Source of the DNA: Azospirillum sp. OGB3
GTDB lineage: Bacteria > Pseudomonadota > Alphaproteobacteria > Azospirillales > Azospirillaceae
DNA length: 64,000 nucleotides
Direction: 5' to 3'
NCBI RefSeq assembly: GCF_014192915.1
Contig: NZ_JACHYN010000006.1
Coordinates: forward strand, 124,001 to 188,000
Shown: positions 51,339-60,930 of the stretch, piece after piece
How the letters are laid out: the number at the start of each line of letters is the position of its first letter
Numbering within the stretch: position 1 is the first letter of the stretch
Made by a program: the position numbers and the translations under genes
The notes under the pieces: generated by a model
What the model saw: only the letters and a program-made list of their open reading frames with translations
What the model was told of the DNA's origin: nothing
Databases searched by the model: none

Positions 51339-53027
51339 ATGAACCACATCGCGCCCGGCCGCAACGCCGGGGTCTACAGCTACGACGACATCGACCGCCG
51401 CTTCGTCGCGGAGCGCGTGGAGCAGTTCCGCGCCCAGGTCGAGCGCCGCCTGTCTGGCGAGCTGACGGAGGAGGAGTTCAAGCCGCTGCGGCTGATGAAC
51501 GGCCTCTATCTCCAGCTCCACGCCTACATGCTGCGCATCGCCGTTCCCTACGGCGTGCTGACCTCCCGGCAGCTCCGCAAGCTGGCCGAGATCGGGCGCA
51601 AGTACGATAAGGGGTACGGCCACTTTACCACCCGCCAGAATCTCCAGTTCAACTGGATCAAGCTGGAGGACACTCCGGCCATTCTGCACGAGCTGGCCGA
51701 GGTGGACATGCACGCGCTGCAGACCAGCGGCAACTGCGTGCGCAACGTCACCACCGACCAGTTCGTGGGCGCGGCGCGGGACGAGGTGGTGGACGGGCGC
51801 GTCTACGCCGAGATCCTGCGACAGTGGACGACCCTGCATCCCGAATTCACCTTCCTGCCGCGCAAGTTCAAGATCGCCATCATGGGGTCGGATGCCGACC
51901 GCGCGGCCATCCGCGTCCACGACGTCGGCGTCTTCGCCAAGCGCAACGAGCGGGGCGAGGTCGGCTTCACCTTCTATGTCGGCGGCGGCCTCGGCCGCTC
52001 ACCCTTCGTCGGCAAGCTGGTCCGCGACTGGGTGCCGGAAGAGGACTTCGTCGCCTATCTCGAAGCCATCCTGCGCGTCTACAACCAGTACGGCCGGCGC
52101 GACAACCTCTACAAGGCGCGCATCAAGATCCTCGTCCACGAGCTGGGCCAGGAGAAGTTCACCCAGGAGGTGGAGGAGGAGTTCGCCCGCCTGCGCGGCC
52201 CGAAATACCGCCTCGCCCCGGAGGTCGTCGACGAGATCCGCCGCCGCTTCGGCGGCCCGGCCTTCGAGACGCTGACCGACGAGCCGGAGTCCTTCCAGGC
52301 TGCCAAGGCCGCGAACCCGGACTTCGCCCGCTGGGTGGCGGTCAACGTGCTCGCCCACAAAGTCCCCGGCTACGCCGCCGCCACCATCTCGCTGAAGCCC
52401 GCCGGCGGCATCCCCGGCGATGCCACCTCGGAGCAGATGGATCTGGTCGCCGATCTGGCTGATGCGCACAGCTTCGGCGAACTCCGCGTCAGCCACGCGC
52501 AGAACCTCGTCCTCGCCCATGTCCGGCAGGACGCACTGTTCACCCTGTGGACGGCGCTGGAGGCCAACGGGCTGGGCACGCCGAACGCTGGGCTGATCGG
52601 CGACATCATCGCCTGCCCCGGCCTCGACTATTGCGCGCTGGCCAACGCCCGCTCAATCCCGCTGGCCCAGGCCATCTCGGCCCGCTTCGCCGATCCGGCG
52701 CGGCAGCAGACCATCGGCGAACTGGGCATCAAGATCAGCGGCTGCATCAACGCCTGCGGCCACCACCATGTCGGAGCCATCGGCATCCTCGGCGTCGACA
52801 AGAAGGGCGAGGAATTCTACCAGATCACCGTCGGCGGCGACCCGACCCTGACCACGGCGATCGGCGACATCCTCGGCCCGGCGGTGACCGCCGACGAGAC
52901 GGTGGACGCCATCGAAGCCATCGTCGAGGTCTATCTGTCCAACCGGCACGACGGGGAACGTTTCATCGACACGCTGAAGCGCGTCGGCCACGGCCCGTTC
53001 AAGGAGAGAGTCTATGCCGCTCATTAA
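51339..53027 (+). CDS. cysI: Siroheme-dependent sulfite (nitrite/sulfite) reductase hemoprotein
   Basis: A 562-aa cytoplasmic reductase that takes sulfite to sulfide with six electrons. Two nitrite/sulfite-reductase repeats are seen: an N-terminal substrate part with KGYGHFTTRQNLQFNWIKLED and QTSGNCVRNVTTD, and the siroheme/[4Fe-4S] binding cysteines in ACPGLDYCALANARS and ISGCINACGHHHVG (Cys-x5-Cys and Cys-x3-Cys). The residues fit sulfite rather than nitrite use, supported by the cys genes nearby. The start is ATG 51339 with AAGGG upstream. Confidence 0.94.
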   Translation: MNHIAPGRNAGVYSYDDIDRRFVAERVEQFRAQVERRLSGELTEEEFKPLRLMNGLYLQLHAYMLRIAVPYGVLTSRQLRKLAEIGRKYDKGYGHFTTRQNLQFNWIKLEDTPAILHELAEVDMHALQTSGNCVRNVTTDQFVGAARDEVVDGRVYAEILRQWTTLHPEFTFLPRKFKIAIMGSDADRAAIRVHDVGVFAKRNERGEVGFTFYVGGGLGRSPFVGKLVRDWVPEEDFVAYLEAILRVYNQYGRRDNLYKARIKILVHELGQEKFTQEVEEEFARLRGPKYRLAPEVVDEIRRRFGGPAFETLTDEPESFQAAKAANPDFARWVAVNVLAHKVPGYAAATISLKPAGGIPGDATSEQMDLVADLADAHSFGELRVSHAQNLVLAHVRQDALFTLWTALEANGLGTPNAGLIGDIIACPGLDYCALANARSIPLAQAISARFADPARQQTIGELGIKISGCINACGHHHVGAIGILGVDKKGEEFYQITVGGDPTLTTAIGDILGPAVTADETVDAIEAIVEVYLSNRHDGERFIDTLKRVGHGPFKERVYAAH

Positions 53028-53511
53028 GGACGGCCGCATCGTCGAGGACGAGTGGGTCGCGGTCGCCGACGGCGAGCCGGTCCCCGCCGACCGCCCCGCC
53101 ATCGTCACCTTCGAGCGCTGGCAGGCGGAGCGCGCGAGCTTCGACGGGCGCAACGCGGCGCTCGGCGTCCGGGTCAAGAGCGGGACCCTGGCCCCGGTCA
53201 TCGCGCCGGACCTGGACCGCTTCGCCCTGGTGGCGATCGAGTTCCCCAAGTTCCGCGACGGCCGCGGCTTCTCCACGGCGCGCGAGCTGCGGGAGCGCTA
53301 CGGCTACAGCGGCGAGATCCGGGCGGTCGGGCACGTGATCCCCGACCAATACCGGTTTCTCCTGCGCACTGGTTTCACCTCCGCCGAGGCGCCGGAGACC
53401 ACCAACCCGGAGAGCTGGGCCCGCGCGCTGACAGAGATCACCGTCGCTTTCCAGCCGTCGCTGGACGACCCGCAGCCGCTGTCGCTCCTGCGCCGCCGCC
53501 TGGGGTCCTGA
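53014..53511 (+). CDS. DUF934 family protein
   Basis: A 165-aa protein opening MPLIKDGRIVEDEWVAVADG and holding the DUF934 core LVAIEFPKFRDGRGFSTARELRERYGYSGEIRAVGHVIPDQYRFLLRTGF. The family is almost always encoded next to cysI-type reductases and is thought to aid sulfite reduction, possibly by electron transfer; the mechanism is not known. AAGGAG sits 7 bases before ATG, inside the 3' end of cysI (14-base overlap), so the two are translationally coupled. It is the last gene of the operon, with a strong hairpin after it. Confidence 0.9.
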   Translation: MPLIKDGRIVEDEWVAVADGEPVPADRPAIVTFERWQAERASFDGRNAALGVRVKSGTLAPVIAPDLDRFALVAIEFPKFRDGRGFSTARELRERYGYSGEIRAVGHVIPDQYRFLLRTGFTSAEAPETTNPESWARALTEITVAFQPSLDDPQPLSLLRRRLGS

Positions 53512-53517
53512 CACGCG

Positions 53518-53550
53518 TCGCGCCGCGCCGGCATCCCGGGCGCGGCGCGA
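53518..53550. terminator. Strong GC hairpin after DUF934
   Basis: TCGCGCCGCGCC (53518-53529) pairs perfectly with GGCGCGGCGCGA (53539-53550), loop of 9. It lies between the sulfur operon and the converging small gene at 53565. No T-run follows. Confidence 0.7.
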
Positions 53551-53564
53551 TTCACATCCCGCCT

Positions 53565-53903
53565 TCACATCCCGCCGAACGCCCAGAACAGGCCCGCCAC
53601 AGCCGCGGCTGCGACAGCCGCTAAAGCCCCGCCCACGGTGCGCCGCAGCCGCGCCTCGCGCCGTTCGACCTCCTGGCGCTTCCTCAGCAGATACTGTTGC
53701 TCGGGCCCGAGAAAGGCCCCCGAATCGCCGTCCAGAGAGACGAAGCGTTTCGCATTGCCCCGGCTGCGCACAACAGGGGGCATCCGGACCTGCGGCCGCG
53801 GGGCCCGACCATCCAGGACCATCGATTCGCCCGCCAGAGGGCGCCCCGTCCCCGAGCGGCCCCGGCCGGCCTTCCTGGGTGCCTTGCGTCTTTTGCTCGC
53901 CAT
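53565..53903 (-). CDS. Small tail-anchored hypothetical protein (112 aa)
   Basis: No family recognised. The N-terminal 50 residues are strongly basic (MASKRRKAPRKAGRGRSGTG) and probably disordered; the centre has an acidic stretch (SLDGDSGAFLGPEQQYLLRKRQEVERRE), and the last 25 residues form one membrane helix (TVGGALAAVAAAAVAGLFWAF). This is the layout of a tail-anchored inner-membrane protein with a cytoplasmic domain. AT-poor codons fit the genome. It is divergent from the antiporter gene, with about 265 bases between them. Confidence 0.7.
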   Translation of the reverse strand: MASKRRKAPRKAGRGRSGTGRPLAGESMVLDGRAPRPQVRMPPVVRSRGNAKRFVSLDGDSGAFLGPEQQYLLRKRQEVERREARLRRTVGGALAAVAAAAVAGLFWAFGGM

Positions 53904-54168
53904 GCCTTTCCCCTCACCATCCGCCCGCGGAGCATAGCGGTCCCGGCCGGCTTATCCAGCCCCGGAACGCGACGGGCCAGCAAAGTCACACCGTATGGAT
54001 TCCGACCGCCATGCCGAAGCATTGGGCAATTGAGGCGAATTTGCGCCTATCGCACATTAGTCCCCGCGAATGCGGGCGAACGACTGGAAAAATCCCGACA
54101 ACATTGCTCACACGGCCAGCCAAAATCCGTACTATGCGGCATCGCGCCGATGCAGCCAGGATTTTCGC

Positions 54169-55935
54169 ATGTCCCATGACGTTCCGCTTATTTCCATGAT
54201 CGCCATCGCATTTGGGTTGGCATTCATCTTCGGATACCTCGCCGACCGCATTCGCTTGCCTCCCCTCGTCGGTTATCTGGTTGCCGGCATCATCATCGGC
54301 CCCTTCACGCCGGGCTTCGTCGCCGACGGTGCCCTGGCCGCCCAGTTGGCCGAGATCGGCGTCATTCTCCTGATGTTCGGCGTCGGTCTTCATTTCTCGC
54401 CCTCGGACCTGCTGGCGGTCCGGAAAATCGCCATTCCCGGCGCGGTCGGCCAGATCGGCCTCGCCACCGCGCTGGGCGTCGGGTTGGCGTGGCTGTGGGG
54501 CTGGAGCCTCGGCGCTGGCCTCGTGCTCGGCCTCAGCCTGTCGGTGGCGAGCACGGTCGTGCTGCTGAAGGCCCTGGAAGAGCGCGACATGCTGAACACC
54601 GCCGAGGGCCGCGTGGCGGTCGGCTGGCTGATCGTCGAGGACCTCGCGATGGTCCTGGCGCTCGTTCTGCTGCCCGCACTGGCGGAGGTTCTGGGCGGCC
54701 ACGCGCCGGGCGCCGCTGGGGGCCATGGCGCCGGCTCGGACGGGCCGATCTGGCTGACGCTGGCGCTCACGCTGGGCAAGGTGGCGGCCTTCTCCGTTCT
54801 GGCGATCGTCCTCGGCCCGCGCGTCGTTCCGGTGATCCTGACCAACGTGGCGCGGACCGGATCACGCGAACTGTTCACTCTGTCCGTTCTCGCCATCGCG
54901 CTCGGCGTCGCCTATGGCTCGGCGGTGTTGTTCGGCGTGTCCTTCGCGCTGGGCGCCTTCTTCGCCGGCGTGGTGTTGAACGAATCGCGCTTCAGCCACA
55001 AGGCTGCCACCGATTCGATGCCGTTGCAGGACGCTTTCGCCGTGCTGTTCTTCGTGTCGGTCGGCATGCTGTTCGACCCTTCAATCTTGCTGCGCGACCC
55101 GTTGGCGGTCATCGCCGTGGTGGCTCTGATCGTGGTCGGCAAGTCGCTGATCGCTTTCGGCATCGTGATCCTGCTGCGCTTCCCGGTGGGCATGGGCTTG
55201 GCGGTGTCGGCCAGCCTCGCGCAGATCGGCGAGTTCTCCTTCATCCTCGTCGGACTCGGCATGTCGCTCGGCCTGTTGCCGGAGGAAGGGCGCGACCTCG
55301 TGCTGGCCGGCGCGCTGCTGTCGATTACGCTGAACCCGGCGGTCTTCGCGGGCGTCGCGATGCTGCGCAAGCATCTCCAGGCCAAGCGGGCCGCCGGTGT
55401 GCCGCCCTATGGCTGGGAGCAGTTCGAGCAGCTCCAGAGCAGCCTCGCCGATGCCCGCCACCAGGCGGAGGAGCGCGAGAAGGAACACGACCTGCAGATC
55501 CAGGCGCTGGCCAAAACCTTCCCGGTGCTGTCGCTGCTGGACGCCCACGAGCAGGAGCGGCTGATGATGCTGTTCCGGCCCAAGTCGGCGGTGCCCGGCG
55601 AGCGGATCATCCGCAAGGGCGACCGCGCCAACGCCATGTACTTCATCTCCTCAGGCGCCGTGGAGGTGCTCATGGAAGGCCAGACCATCCGCCTGGGCGC
55701 CGGCACGATGTTCGGCGAGATGGCCCTGCTGAGCGGCCAGCGGCGCAACGCCGACGTCGCTGCGGTCGACTACTGCCAGCTTCAGGTGCTGGAGCGGCGC
55801 GACTTCAACCAATTCACCGCCCGCCATCCGGCGCTGCGCACGGCCCTGATCGACATGGCCGCGCAGCGGCGCAAGATGAACCAGCAGGACGCCGCCACCG
55901 ACGAAGCCGTTGCCGCGTCGGAGAGCGCCGCCTGA
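54169..55935 (+). CDS. CPA2 cation:proton antiporter with C-terminal cyclic-nucleotide-binding domain
   Basis: A 588-aa inner-membrane protein. Residues 1-390 form the ~12-helix Na+/H+ exchanger domain of the CPA2/KefB-YbaL branch: DRIRLPPLVGYLVAGIIIGP, LLMFGVGLHFSPSDL, LSVASTVVLLKALEERDM and VSASLAQIGEFSFILVGLG. In place of the RCK/TrkA-N regulatory domain usual for KefB or YbaL, a linker coiled coil leads to a Crp-type nucleotide-binding domain (about 455-575: ERIIRKGDRANAMYFISSGAVEV, FGEMALLSGQRRNADVAAVD). Transport of K+ or Na+ for H+, gated by cNMP or a similar ligand, is inferred. ATG 54169 has AGGA 7 bases before. Confidence 0.88.
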   Translation: MSHDVPLISMIAIAFGLAFIFGYLADRIRLPPLVGYLVAGIIIGPFTPGFVADGALAAQLAEIGVILLMFGVGLHFSPSDLLAVRKIAIPGAVGQIGLATALGVGLAWLWGWSLGAGLVLGLSLSVASTVVLLKALEERDMLNTAEGRVAVGWLIVEDLAMVLALVLLPALAEVLGGHAPGAAGGHGAGSDGPIWLTLALTLGKVAAFSVLAIVLGPRVVPVILTNVARTGSRELFTLSVLAIALGVAYGSAVLFGVSFALGAFFAGVVLNESRFSHKAATDSMPLQDAFAVLFFVSVGMLFDPSILLRDPLAVIAVVALIVVGKSLIAFGIVILLRFPVGMGLAVSASLAQIGEFSFILVGLGMSLGLLPEEGRDLVLAGALLSITLNPAVFAGVAMLRKHLQAKRAAGVPPYGWEQFEQLQSSLADARHQAEEREKEHDLQIQALAKTFPVLSLLDAHEQERLMMLFRPKSAVPGERIIRKGDRANAMYFISSGAVEVLMEGQTIRLGAGTMFGEMALLSGQRRNADVAAVDYCQLQVLERRDFNQFTARHPALRTALIDMAAQRRKMNQQDAATDEAVAASESAA

Positions 55936-56024
55936 GCGGACGCGCATTGCAACGGAACCGCCGCCGGCCTCTCCAACAGAGGCCCGGCGGCTTCCGCACA
56001 TCGGCCGCTGGAGAAAAGCAAAAG

Positions 56025-56060
56025 AAAAGGCCTTGGAGCCGATCAGCTCCAAGGCCTTTT
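56025..56060. terminator. Intrinsic terminator after the antiporter
   Basis: AAAAGGCCTTGGAGC (56025-56039) pairs fully with GCTCCAAGGCCTTTT (56046-56060) around CGATCA, with T-runs on both strands. It ends the antiporter gene and can also end the tRNA transcript from the other side. Confidence 0.85.
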
Positions 56061-56075
56061 CATCTTCCAGAACAT

Positions 56076-56152
56076 TGGTCGGAGCGACAGGATTTGAACC
56101 TGCGACCCCCAGACCCCCAGTCTGATGCGCTACCAGGCTGCGCTACGCTCCG
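56076..56152 (-). tRNA. tRNA-Pro (anticodon GGG)
   Basis: On the minus strand a 77-base cloverleaf: acceptor CGGAGCG with CGCTCCG, D-arm GCGCAGCCTGGTAGCGC, anticodon stem TCAGA/TCTGG with loop CTGGGGG (anticodon GGG, bases 34-36), T-arm with GGTTCAAATCC, and an encoded CCA end. It reads proline codon CCC, frequent in this genome. It lies between the antiporter terminator and the MerR gene, transcribed with the latter's direction. Confidence 0.95.
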
Positions 56153-56236
56153 TTCGACGGACCGCCCTTCGTTCTGGAAGGGAGCGGGACTATAGCCGGG
56201 ACCTTGGTCCAACGCAAGCGCTACAGTTCATTTTTT

Positions 56237-56752
56237 TCACACCCCTCGAATTTCTTTTTCCTCTCCTACCGCGAGCAAAAGGCGTGCCTCCCTCAACTCA
56301 TCGAGAGCCTGAGCGATGGCTTGCCGGATGCTGTCCGACAGACCGTCGAGCGCAACGACCGGAGCGCCATTCTCCCCATCGAGCAAGGCCACGGCCGCTT
56401 CGTCAGGAACGGCCTCGAAAATGTCGGGGACACCCGGTTCTTCCGGCAGTTCTTCCGGCGTCTCCACCACCCTCCGGGCGTCCGGCTCATCGTCCACCTT
56501 CCCGTCCTTCAGAAGGCGCTGGACACCCTTGATCGTGTAGCCTTCGCCATACAGCAGGTTCTGAATCTGCCGCAGCAGGTCCACGTCTTCCGGGCGGTAA
56601 TAGCGCCGCCCTCCACCGCGCTTGAGCGGGCGGAGTTGCGGGAACTTGCCCTCCCAGAAACGCAGCACATGCTGCGGCACGTCCAGGTCGGACGACACCT
56701 CGCTGATCGTGCGGAACGCCGTGGCGGACTTTGTGGTGCCGCGCGCCTTCAT
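56237..56752 (-). CDS. MerR-type regulator downstream of ihfA
   Basis: A 171-aa protein whose first half is a MerR HTH ([52 protein letters not shown]). The second half is acidic, Pro/Glu-rich linker plus a short C-terminal helix ([25 protein letters not shown]), without metal-binding cysteines. This MerR type directly after ihfA is a common alphaproteobacterial arrangement; its targets are unknown. It starts 40 bases from the ihfA stop and is likely in the same transcript as fabH-ihfA. Confidence 0.88.
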   Translation of the reverse strand: MKARGTTKSATAFRTISEVSSDLDVPQHVLRFWEGKFPQLRPLKRGGGRRYYRPEDVDLLRQIQNLLYGEGYTIKGVQRLLKDGKVDDEPDARRVVETPEELPEEPGVPDIFEAVPDEAAVALLDGENGAPVVALDGLSDSIRQAIAQALDELREARLLLAVGEEKEIRGV

Positions 56753-56792
56753 GTCCGGGAAACCCTTGTTGTCGACCGCTCCGTCCGGCGGA

Positions 56793-57131
56793 TCAGGAAA
56801 CCGCCTTCACGCGCTGCGCCTCGGCTTCCTCCGCCTCGACGACCTCGTTGATGCGGTTCTTCAGGACGTGGCTCGCCCGGAAGACCAGGACGCGCCTGGG
56901 CAGGATGGGCACCTCTTCGCCGGTCTTCGGGTTGCGGCCGACCCGCTGCCCCTTCTGCCGGATCTGGAAACTGCCGAAGGACGAGATCTTGACCATCTCG
57001 CCGCGGGCCAGGGCGTCGGAGATCTCCTCCAGGACGCTTTCGACCAGATCGGCGGATTCGTTGCGCGACAGGCCGACCTCTTGGTAGACCGCCTCGCTGA
57101 GCTGCGCGCGGGTGACGGTGTTCTGTGACAT
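56793..57131 (-). CDS. ihfA: Integration host factor subunit alpha
   Basis: A 112-aa DNA-bending protein of the HU/IHF family. The core reads [39 protein letters not shown], then [41 protein letters not shown]; the beta-arm proline ([11 protein letters not shown]) that intercalates into DNA is present. ATG 57131 was chosen for the GGGGGAAG site; the frame extends 8 codons with a weaker start. With IhfB, not in the window, it shapes promoters and recombination sites. Between merR and fabH as in related genomes. Confidence 0.95.
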   Translation of the reverse strand: MSQNTVTRAQLSEAVYQEVGLSRNESADLVESVLEEISDALARGEMVKISSFGSFQIRQKGQRVGRNPKTGEEVPILPRRVLVFRASHVLKNRINEVVEAEEAEAQRVKAVS

Positions 57132-57269
57132 GGTTCGCTTCCCCCCCGAAACCATAGGGGAAAAACCGTAATCCGGGGAAAGAACCCGGTCAATTCAAAA
57201 GCTTGGATCGCGTCGTTGTGAGCAGCGCAGCAAACGCCACCCTGCGGAAAAACGAAGCGGGCGCGCCGC

Positions 57270-58241
57270 TTACCAGCGCACCATCGCGGCGCCCCAGGTC
57301 AGGCCACCGCCGATGGCCTCCATGAGGATCAGGTCGCCACGCTTCACGCGGCCGTCATGCACCGCTTCGCACAGCGCCAGCGGGATCGAAGCGGCGGAGG
57401 TGTTGCCATGCCGGTCCACCGTCAGCACGACCTTGTCGGTCGGCAGCTTGAGCTTGCGGGCGATGCCGTCGATGATCCGCTGGTTGGCCTGGTGCGGCAC
57501 CAGCCAGTCCACCGCCGACGGCTCCAGACCGTTGGCCGCCAGAGCCTCCTCGACGACCGAGGACAGCTTGCTGACGGCGTGGCGGAACACGTCCTGGCCG
57601 TTCATCCGAACATGCCCCGCCGTGCCGGTGGTCGACGGGCCGCCATCGACGTAGAGCAGACCGTACTGGGCGCCGTCCGAATGCAGGTGGGTGGACAGCA
57701 CGCCGCGGTCCGCCGAGGTCCCGGCGGCGTCGTAGCCCTCCATCACCACGGCCCCCGCGCCGTCGCCGAACAGGACGCAGGTGGTGCGGTCCTTCCAGTC
57801 GAGCAGGCGGGAGAAGGTCTCCGCGCCGATGACCAGGGCGCGGTTGGCCTGTCCGATGCGGATGAAGTTGTCGGCGATCGACATGGCGTAGACGAAGCCG
57901 GCACACACCGCCTGGATGTCCAGCGCGAAGCCCTTGGTCCCCAGCGCCGCCTGCACCTTCGTCGCCGTCGCCGGGAAGGTGTTGTCCGGAGTCGTCGTCG
58001 CTAGCACGATGCAGTCGATGCTGGCGGCGTCCACCCCGGCATGCTCCAGCGCGCGCGTCGCCGCGGCGATGGCGAGGTCGGAGGTGAGTTCCCCGTCGGC
58101 GGCGATGTGGCGCGACTTGATGCCGGTGCGCTGGACGATCCACTCGTCCGAGGTGTCCACACGGGCTTCGAGGTCGCGATTCGTGACGACATTGGCCGGG
58201 AGGTAGGAACCGCAGCCGAGAACTCGGGAACGCTTGACCAT
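57270..58241 (-). CDS. fabH: Beta-ketoacyl-ACP synthase III
   Basis: A 323-aa cytoplasmic enzyme that starts fatty-acid synthesis by joining acetyl-CoA to malonyl-ACP. The catalytic triad is visible: Cys in [12 protein letters not shown], His in [13 protein letters not shown] and Asn in [13 protein letters not shown]. The start [21 protein letters not shown] at 58241 is the family start; the frame reaching 58355 lies inside plsX and is not used. It follows plsX by 4 bases, typical of the rpmF-plsX-fabH operon. Length and motifs match the FabH1 type. Confidence 0.96.
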   Translation of the reverse strand: MVKRSRVLGCGSYLPANVVTNRDLEARVDTSDEWIVQRTGIKSRHIAADGELTSDLAIAAATRALEHAGVDAASIDCIVLATTTPDNTFPATATKVQAALGTKGFALDIQAVCAGFVYAMSIADNFIRIGQANRALVIGAETFSRLLDWKDRTTCVLFGDGAGAVVMEGYDAAGTSADRGVLSTHLHSDGAQYGLLYVDGGPSTTGTAGHVRMNGQDVFRHAVSKLSSVVEEALAANGLEPSAVDWLVPHQANQRIIDGIARKLKLPTDKVVLTVDRHGNTSAASIPLALCEAVHDGRVKRGDLILMEAIGGGLTWGAAMVRW

Positions 58242-58245
58242 GATG

Positions 58246-59298
58246 TTAGACCGCCGCCGCCTTCGTGTCGGGAAGAGGCTTGGCGTCGCCGAGACGCTGC
58301 ATCTCTTCCTTGATTCGGTCGTTGAAACCGTTTGCCGCCAGATTGTAGGCCACACCGATGGCGTTGGCGAACCCGATGGCGTCGGTGCCCCCGTGGCTCT
58401 TCACGCAGACTCCGCGCAGCCCCAGGAACATGGCGCCGTTGTAGCGGCGCGGATCGGTGCGCTGCTTCAACCGCTTGAAGGCCCCGCGGGCCAGCAGGTA
58501 GCCGAGACGCGCCGTCCAGGAGGACTGGAACGTCCGGCGCAGGAACTCCGTAAAGAGCTTCGCCGTGCCTTCGGCGGTCTTCAGGGCGACGTTGCCGGTG
58601 AAGCCGTCGGTGACGATCACGTCCACCGTGCCGGTGGCGATGTCGTTGCCCTCGACGAATCCGTGGAAACGCCCGGGCAGCGGCATTTCACGCAGACGGG
58701 TCGCGGCGGCGCGCACCACCTCGTTCCCCTTCACCTCCTCCGAACCGATGTTCAGCACGCCGATGGTCGGCTCGGACAGGTTCAGCGCGGTGCGCGCGAA
58801 GACCGCGCCCATCACGGCGAACTGCACGAGATTCTCGGGCTGGCACTCGGTGTTGGCGCCGAGGTCGAGCATGACGCTCTCCCCCCGCAGGGTCGGGAAG
58901 AAGGAGGCGATGGCCGGGCGGTCGATCCCGGGAATCGTCTTCAACACGAACTTGGCCATGGCCATGAGCGCGCCGGTGTTGCCGGCAGAGACCACACAGG
59001 CGGCTTGCCCGCCCGCCACCGAGTCGATGGCGAGACGCATGCTCGACTGGCGTCCGGCGCGCAGCGCGACCGACGGCTTGGCGTCGCCGGCCACGGCGTC
59101 CGGGGTGTGGCGCACCTCGGCCACCGCTCTCAAGGCGGGCCGCTGCGCAAGCAGCGGCTCGATGCGGGCGGTGTCCCCGAACAGCAGGTAATGCACCTGC
59201 GGGTGACGCTCGCGGGCGATATCCGCCCCGGCAATCACCATGTCGGGTCCTTTGTCACCGCCCATGGCATCAAGGGCAATGGTCAGGCGCTGGCTCAC
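58246..59298 (-). CDS. plsX: Phosphate acyltransferase PlsX
   Basis: A 350-aa enzyme that turns acyl-ACP into acyl-phosphate for phospholipid synthesis. Family landmarks: [73 protein letters not shown] and the [20 protein letters not shown] segment. It lies between rpmF and fabH, 49 bases from rpmF, in the standard order. Confidence 0.97.
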   Translation of the reverse strand: MSQRLTIALDAMGGDKGPDMVIAGADIARERHPQVHYLLFGDTARIEPLLAQRPALRAVAEVRHTPDAVAGDAKPSVALRAGRQSSMRLAIDSVAGGQAACVVSAGNTGALMAMAKFVLKTIPGIDRPAIASFFPTLRGESVMLDLGANTECQPENLVQFAVMGAVFARTALNLSEPTIGVLNIGSEEVKGNEVVRAAATRLREMPLPGRFHGFVEGNDIATGTVDVIVTDGFTGNVALKTAEGTAKLFTEFLRRTFQSSWTARLGYLLARGAFKRLKQRTDPRRYNGAMFLGLRGVCVKSHGGTDAIGFANAIGVAYNLAANGFNDRIKEEMQRLGDAKPLPDTKAAAV

Positions 59299-59347
59299 CG
59301 CGGACAGGCTCCCTGGCTAGGACGTAGGGCGGCCAACCAAACCGCCA

Positions 59348-59533
59348 TCAGGCCGCCGGAGCGCTCTGAACCACTTCGCGCTGGTCGTAGTGACCGCAAG
59401 AGCCGCAGACATGGTGCGGGCGCTTCAGCTCGCCGCAGTTCGAGCACTCGGCGTAGGACGAGGTCGGGAGAGCGTGGTGCGAGCGACGCATGTTGCGGCG
59501 CGACTTGGAGGTCTTCTTCTTCGGAACAGCCAT
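59348..59533 (-). CDS. rpmF: 50S ribosomal protein L32
   Basis: A 61-aa ribosomal protein beginning [20 protein letters not shown], the near-invariant L32 start. The two Cys-x2-Cys pairs ([22 protein letters not shown]) that bind zinc are complete. It heads the rpmF-plsX-fabH transcript. A hairpin with T-run lies just upstream, ending the preceding yceD gene or acting as a 5' leader. Confidence 0.98.
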   Translation of the reverse strand: MAVPKKKTSKSRRNMRRSHHALPTSSYAECSNCGELKRPHHVCGSCGHYDQREVVQSAPAA

Positions 59534-59554
59534 GGCCGTAAACTCTCTTCATTG

Positions 59555-59582
59555 TAAAAGGCGGCCCGAAGAGGGGCCGCCT
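59555..59582 (-). terminator. Hairpin between yceD-like gene and rpmF
   Basis: On the minus strand AGGCGGCCC and GGGCCGCCT (59574-59582 and 59559-59567) pair over a short loop, followed by TTTTACAATG, a good intrinsic terminator for the DUF177 gene upstream. Confidence 0.7.
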
Positions 59583-59638
59583 GACGCGAGCGGCATTCAA
59601 TACGGCAATTGCCCCCGAAGGGCAAGCCCGTTCCGCCC

Positions 59639-60247
59639 TCAATTCTGTCGTTTCAGACGTTCCAGCGCGGCGAACGGGTTCGGCTTCTCCGGATCGGCGC
59701 CGGCGTCATCTTCGGCGGGGGCCATGCCCTCCTCCTCGTCTTCGCCTTCGCTGTATCCGTCGAACGCCACGCCTTCTGCATGAGGATAGGGGTCGAGCGC
59801 CAGCGACAAATGCTGGGCGGCCAGTTCGCCGATGTCGATGCGCCCGTTGTTCATCGCCTCCGGAATGTCCTCCTCGGCGATGTTCGGGTCGATCTCGATC
59901 TCGTCGTCCTCGTCAGGGACCATCGACTCCGGCGCGAACAGCGCGCCGAACCGGTCGGAAATCTCGGCGGGCACCGGCTCCAGCGTGATGACGCAGGTCT
60001 GCACCACATCGGCCTCCAGTTCCCCCTCCACGCGCACCATCTGGCCGCCGCGCACGGAGCGCAGGCGGATCCGGGCGGTCAGCCGCCCGATTCCCTCCAG
60101 TTCGAACCGCTCGGCCAGCGCCTTGCGCTCGGCTTCCGTCGCCTCGATGGTTTCGACCAGATCGCCGTCACGGTGGACGGCATCGGCGCGGACGATGCGC
60201 GAGAATTCCGGCGCGGGGCCGGCGGAGGGCTGGATCGTGTTGCGCAT
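59639..60247 (-). CDS. yceD: YceD/DUF177 family protein
   Basis: A 202-aa cytoplasmic protein of DUF177, the family usually found directly ahead of rpmF, as here. Landmarks: RLTARIRLRSVRGGQMVRVEGELEADVVQTCVITLEPVP and a strongly acidic second half (DEDDEIEIDPN, EGEDEEEGMAPAEDD). In E. coli YceD is linked to 23S rRNA processing or stability; the role here follows from that. The start at ATG 60247 is preferred to the much longer frame, as the conserved region starts soon after it. Confidence 0.88.
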   Translation of the reverse strand: MRNTIQPSAGPAPEFSRIVRADAVHRDGDLVETIEATEAERKALAERFELEGIGRLTARIRLRSVRGGQMVRVEGELEADVVQTCVITLEPVPAEISDRFGALFAPESMVPDEDDEIEIDPNIAEEDIPEAMNNGRIDIGELAAQHLSLALDPYPHAEGVAFDGYSEGEDEEEGMAPAEDDAGADPEKPNPFAALERLKRQN

Positions 60248-60378
60248 GTCAGGCAATTCCTTGTCACAGCGCCCGTTCTGAAGCGGGCGCCTTCGTCTCA
60301 CTGTCAGATGAATCCGGACGCCGGGAAAGGCAAGTCCATTCGGCGAGCCCCATAGAAGAAGAGACTCGGCGGAGTCGG

Positions 60379-60930
60379 TCAATCCGTCCCGGCGCCGGGC
60401 GGCGGACCGAAGCGCACCTCCCCGGCCATGAGCGACTCCAGCGGCTGCGCCTCCAGCGCGGCGGCCTCGCGCCAGACATAGGCGGCCAAGACGGCCAGCC
60501 GGTGCGGCGGCACATCCGATGCGGTGCCATAGACGTTGTTGTCGAGGGCGACCTCCAACGCGGCCGCGTTCTCATCGGCGAGTGCGCGGTCGTAGACCTC
60601 GATGCGGCCGGCGATGCCGCGCGCCATGGTCTTGATCCGCCGTCCGACTCCGCTGTCGCCCACACCCTGCTCCATCAGCGACTTCTCGAAATGGTCGATC
60701 ATCGCCTCGAAGAGCAGGCGCGAGCGGTCCGCGGCGGCAGCCCCCTGCCCCTTCAGGCGGCGCATCACCAGGAAGACGTGAAGCACCACCATGTCGAAAC
60801 GACCGTCCAGCGTGTCGGGAACGCCAAGGTCACGGTAGAAGGCCGGCTGGCGGGCCTGCGCGGCGATGGCAAGATAGAAATCGGCGACGGCGCGGGCTTC
60901 ACGCCGGCGCCGGAACAGGCGGTCAAGCAC
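60379..60930 (-). CDS. Cbp3-type ubiquinol-cytochrome c assembly chaperone
   Basis: A 183-aa protein of the ubiquinol-cytochrome c chaperone family (mitochondrial Cbp3/UQCC1 relatives) that helps assemble cytochrome b of the bc1 complex. Landmarks: DFYLAIAAQARQPAFYRDLGVPDTLDGRFDMVVLHVFLVMRRLKGQG and DNNVYGTASDVPPHRLAVLAAYVWREAAAL. The start is GTG 60928-60930 with GGGGAG 5 bases before; the frame stays open to 61542 on the strand opposite bamE but that part is a shadow. It is divergent from bamE and precedes yceD by 131 bases. Confidence 0.88.
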   Translation of the reverse strand: MLDRLFRRRREARAVADFYLAIAAQARQPAFYRDLGVPDTLDGRFDMVVLHVFLVMRRLKGQGAAAADRSRLLFEAMIDHFEKSLMEQGVGDSGVGRRIKTMARGIAGRIEVYDRALADENAAALEVALDNNVYGTASDVPPHRLAVLAAYVWREAAALEAQPLESLMAGEVRFGPPPGAGTD

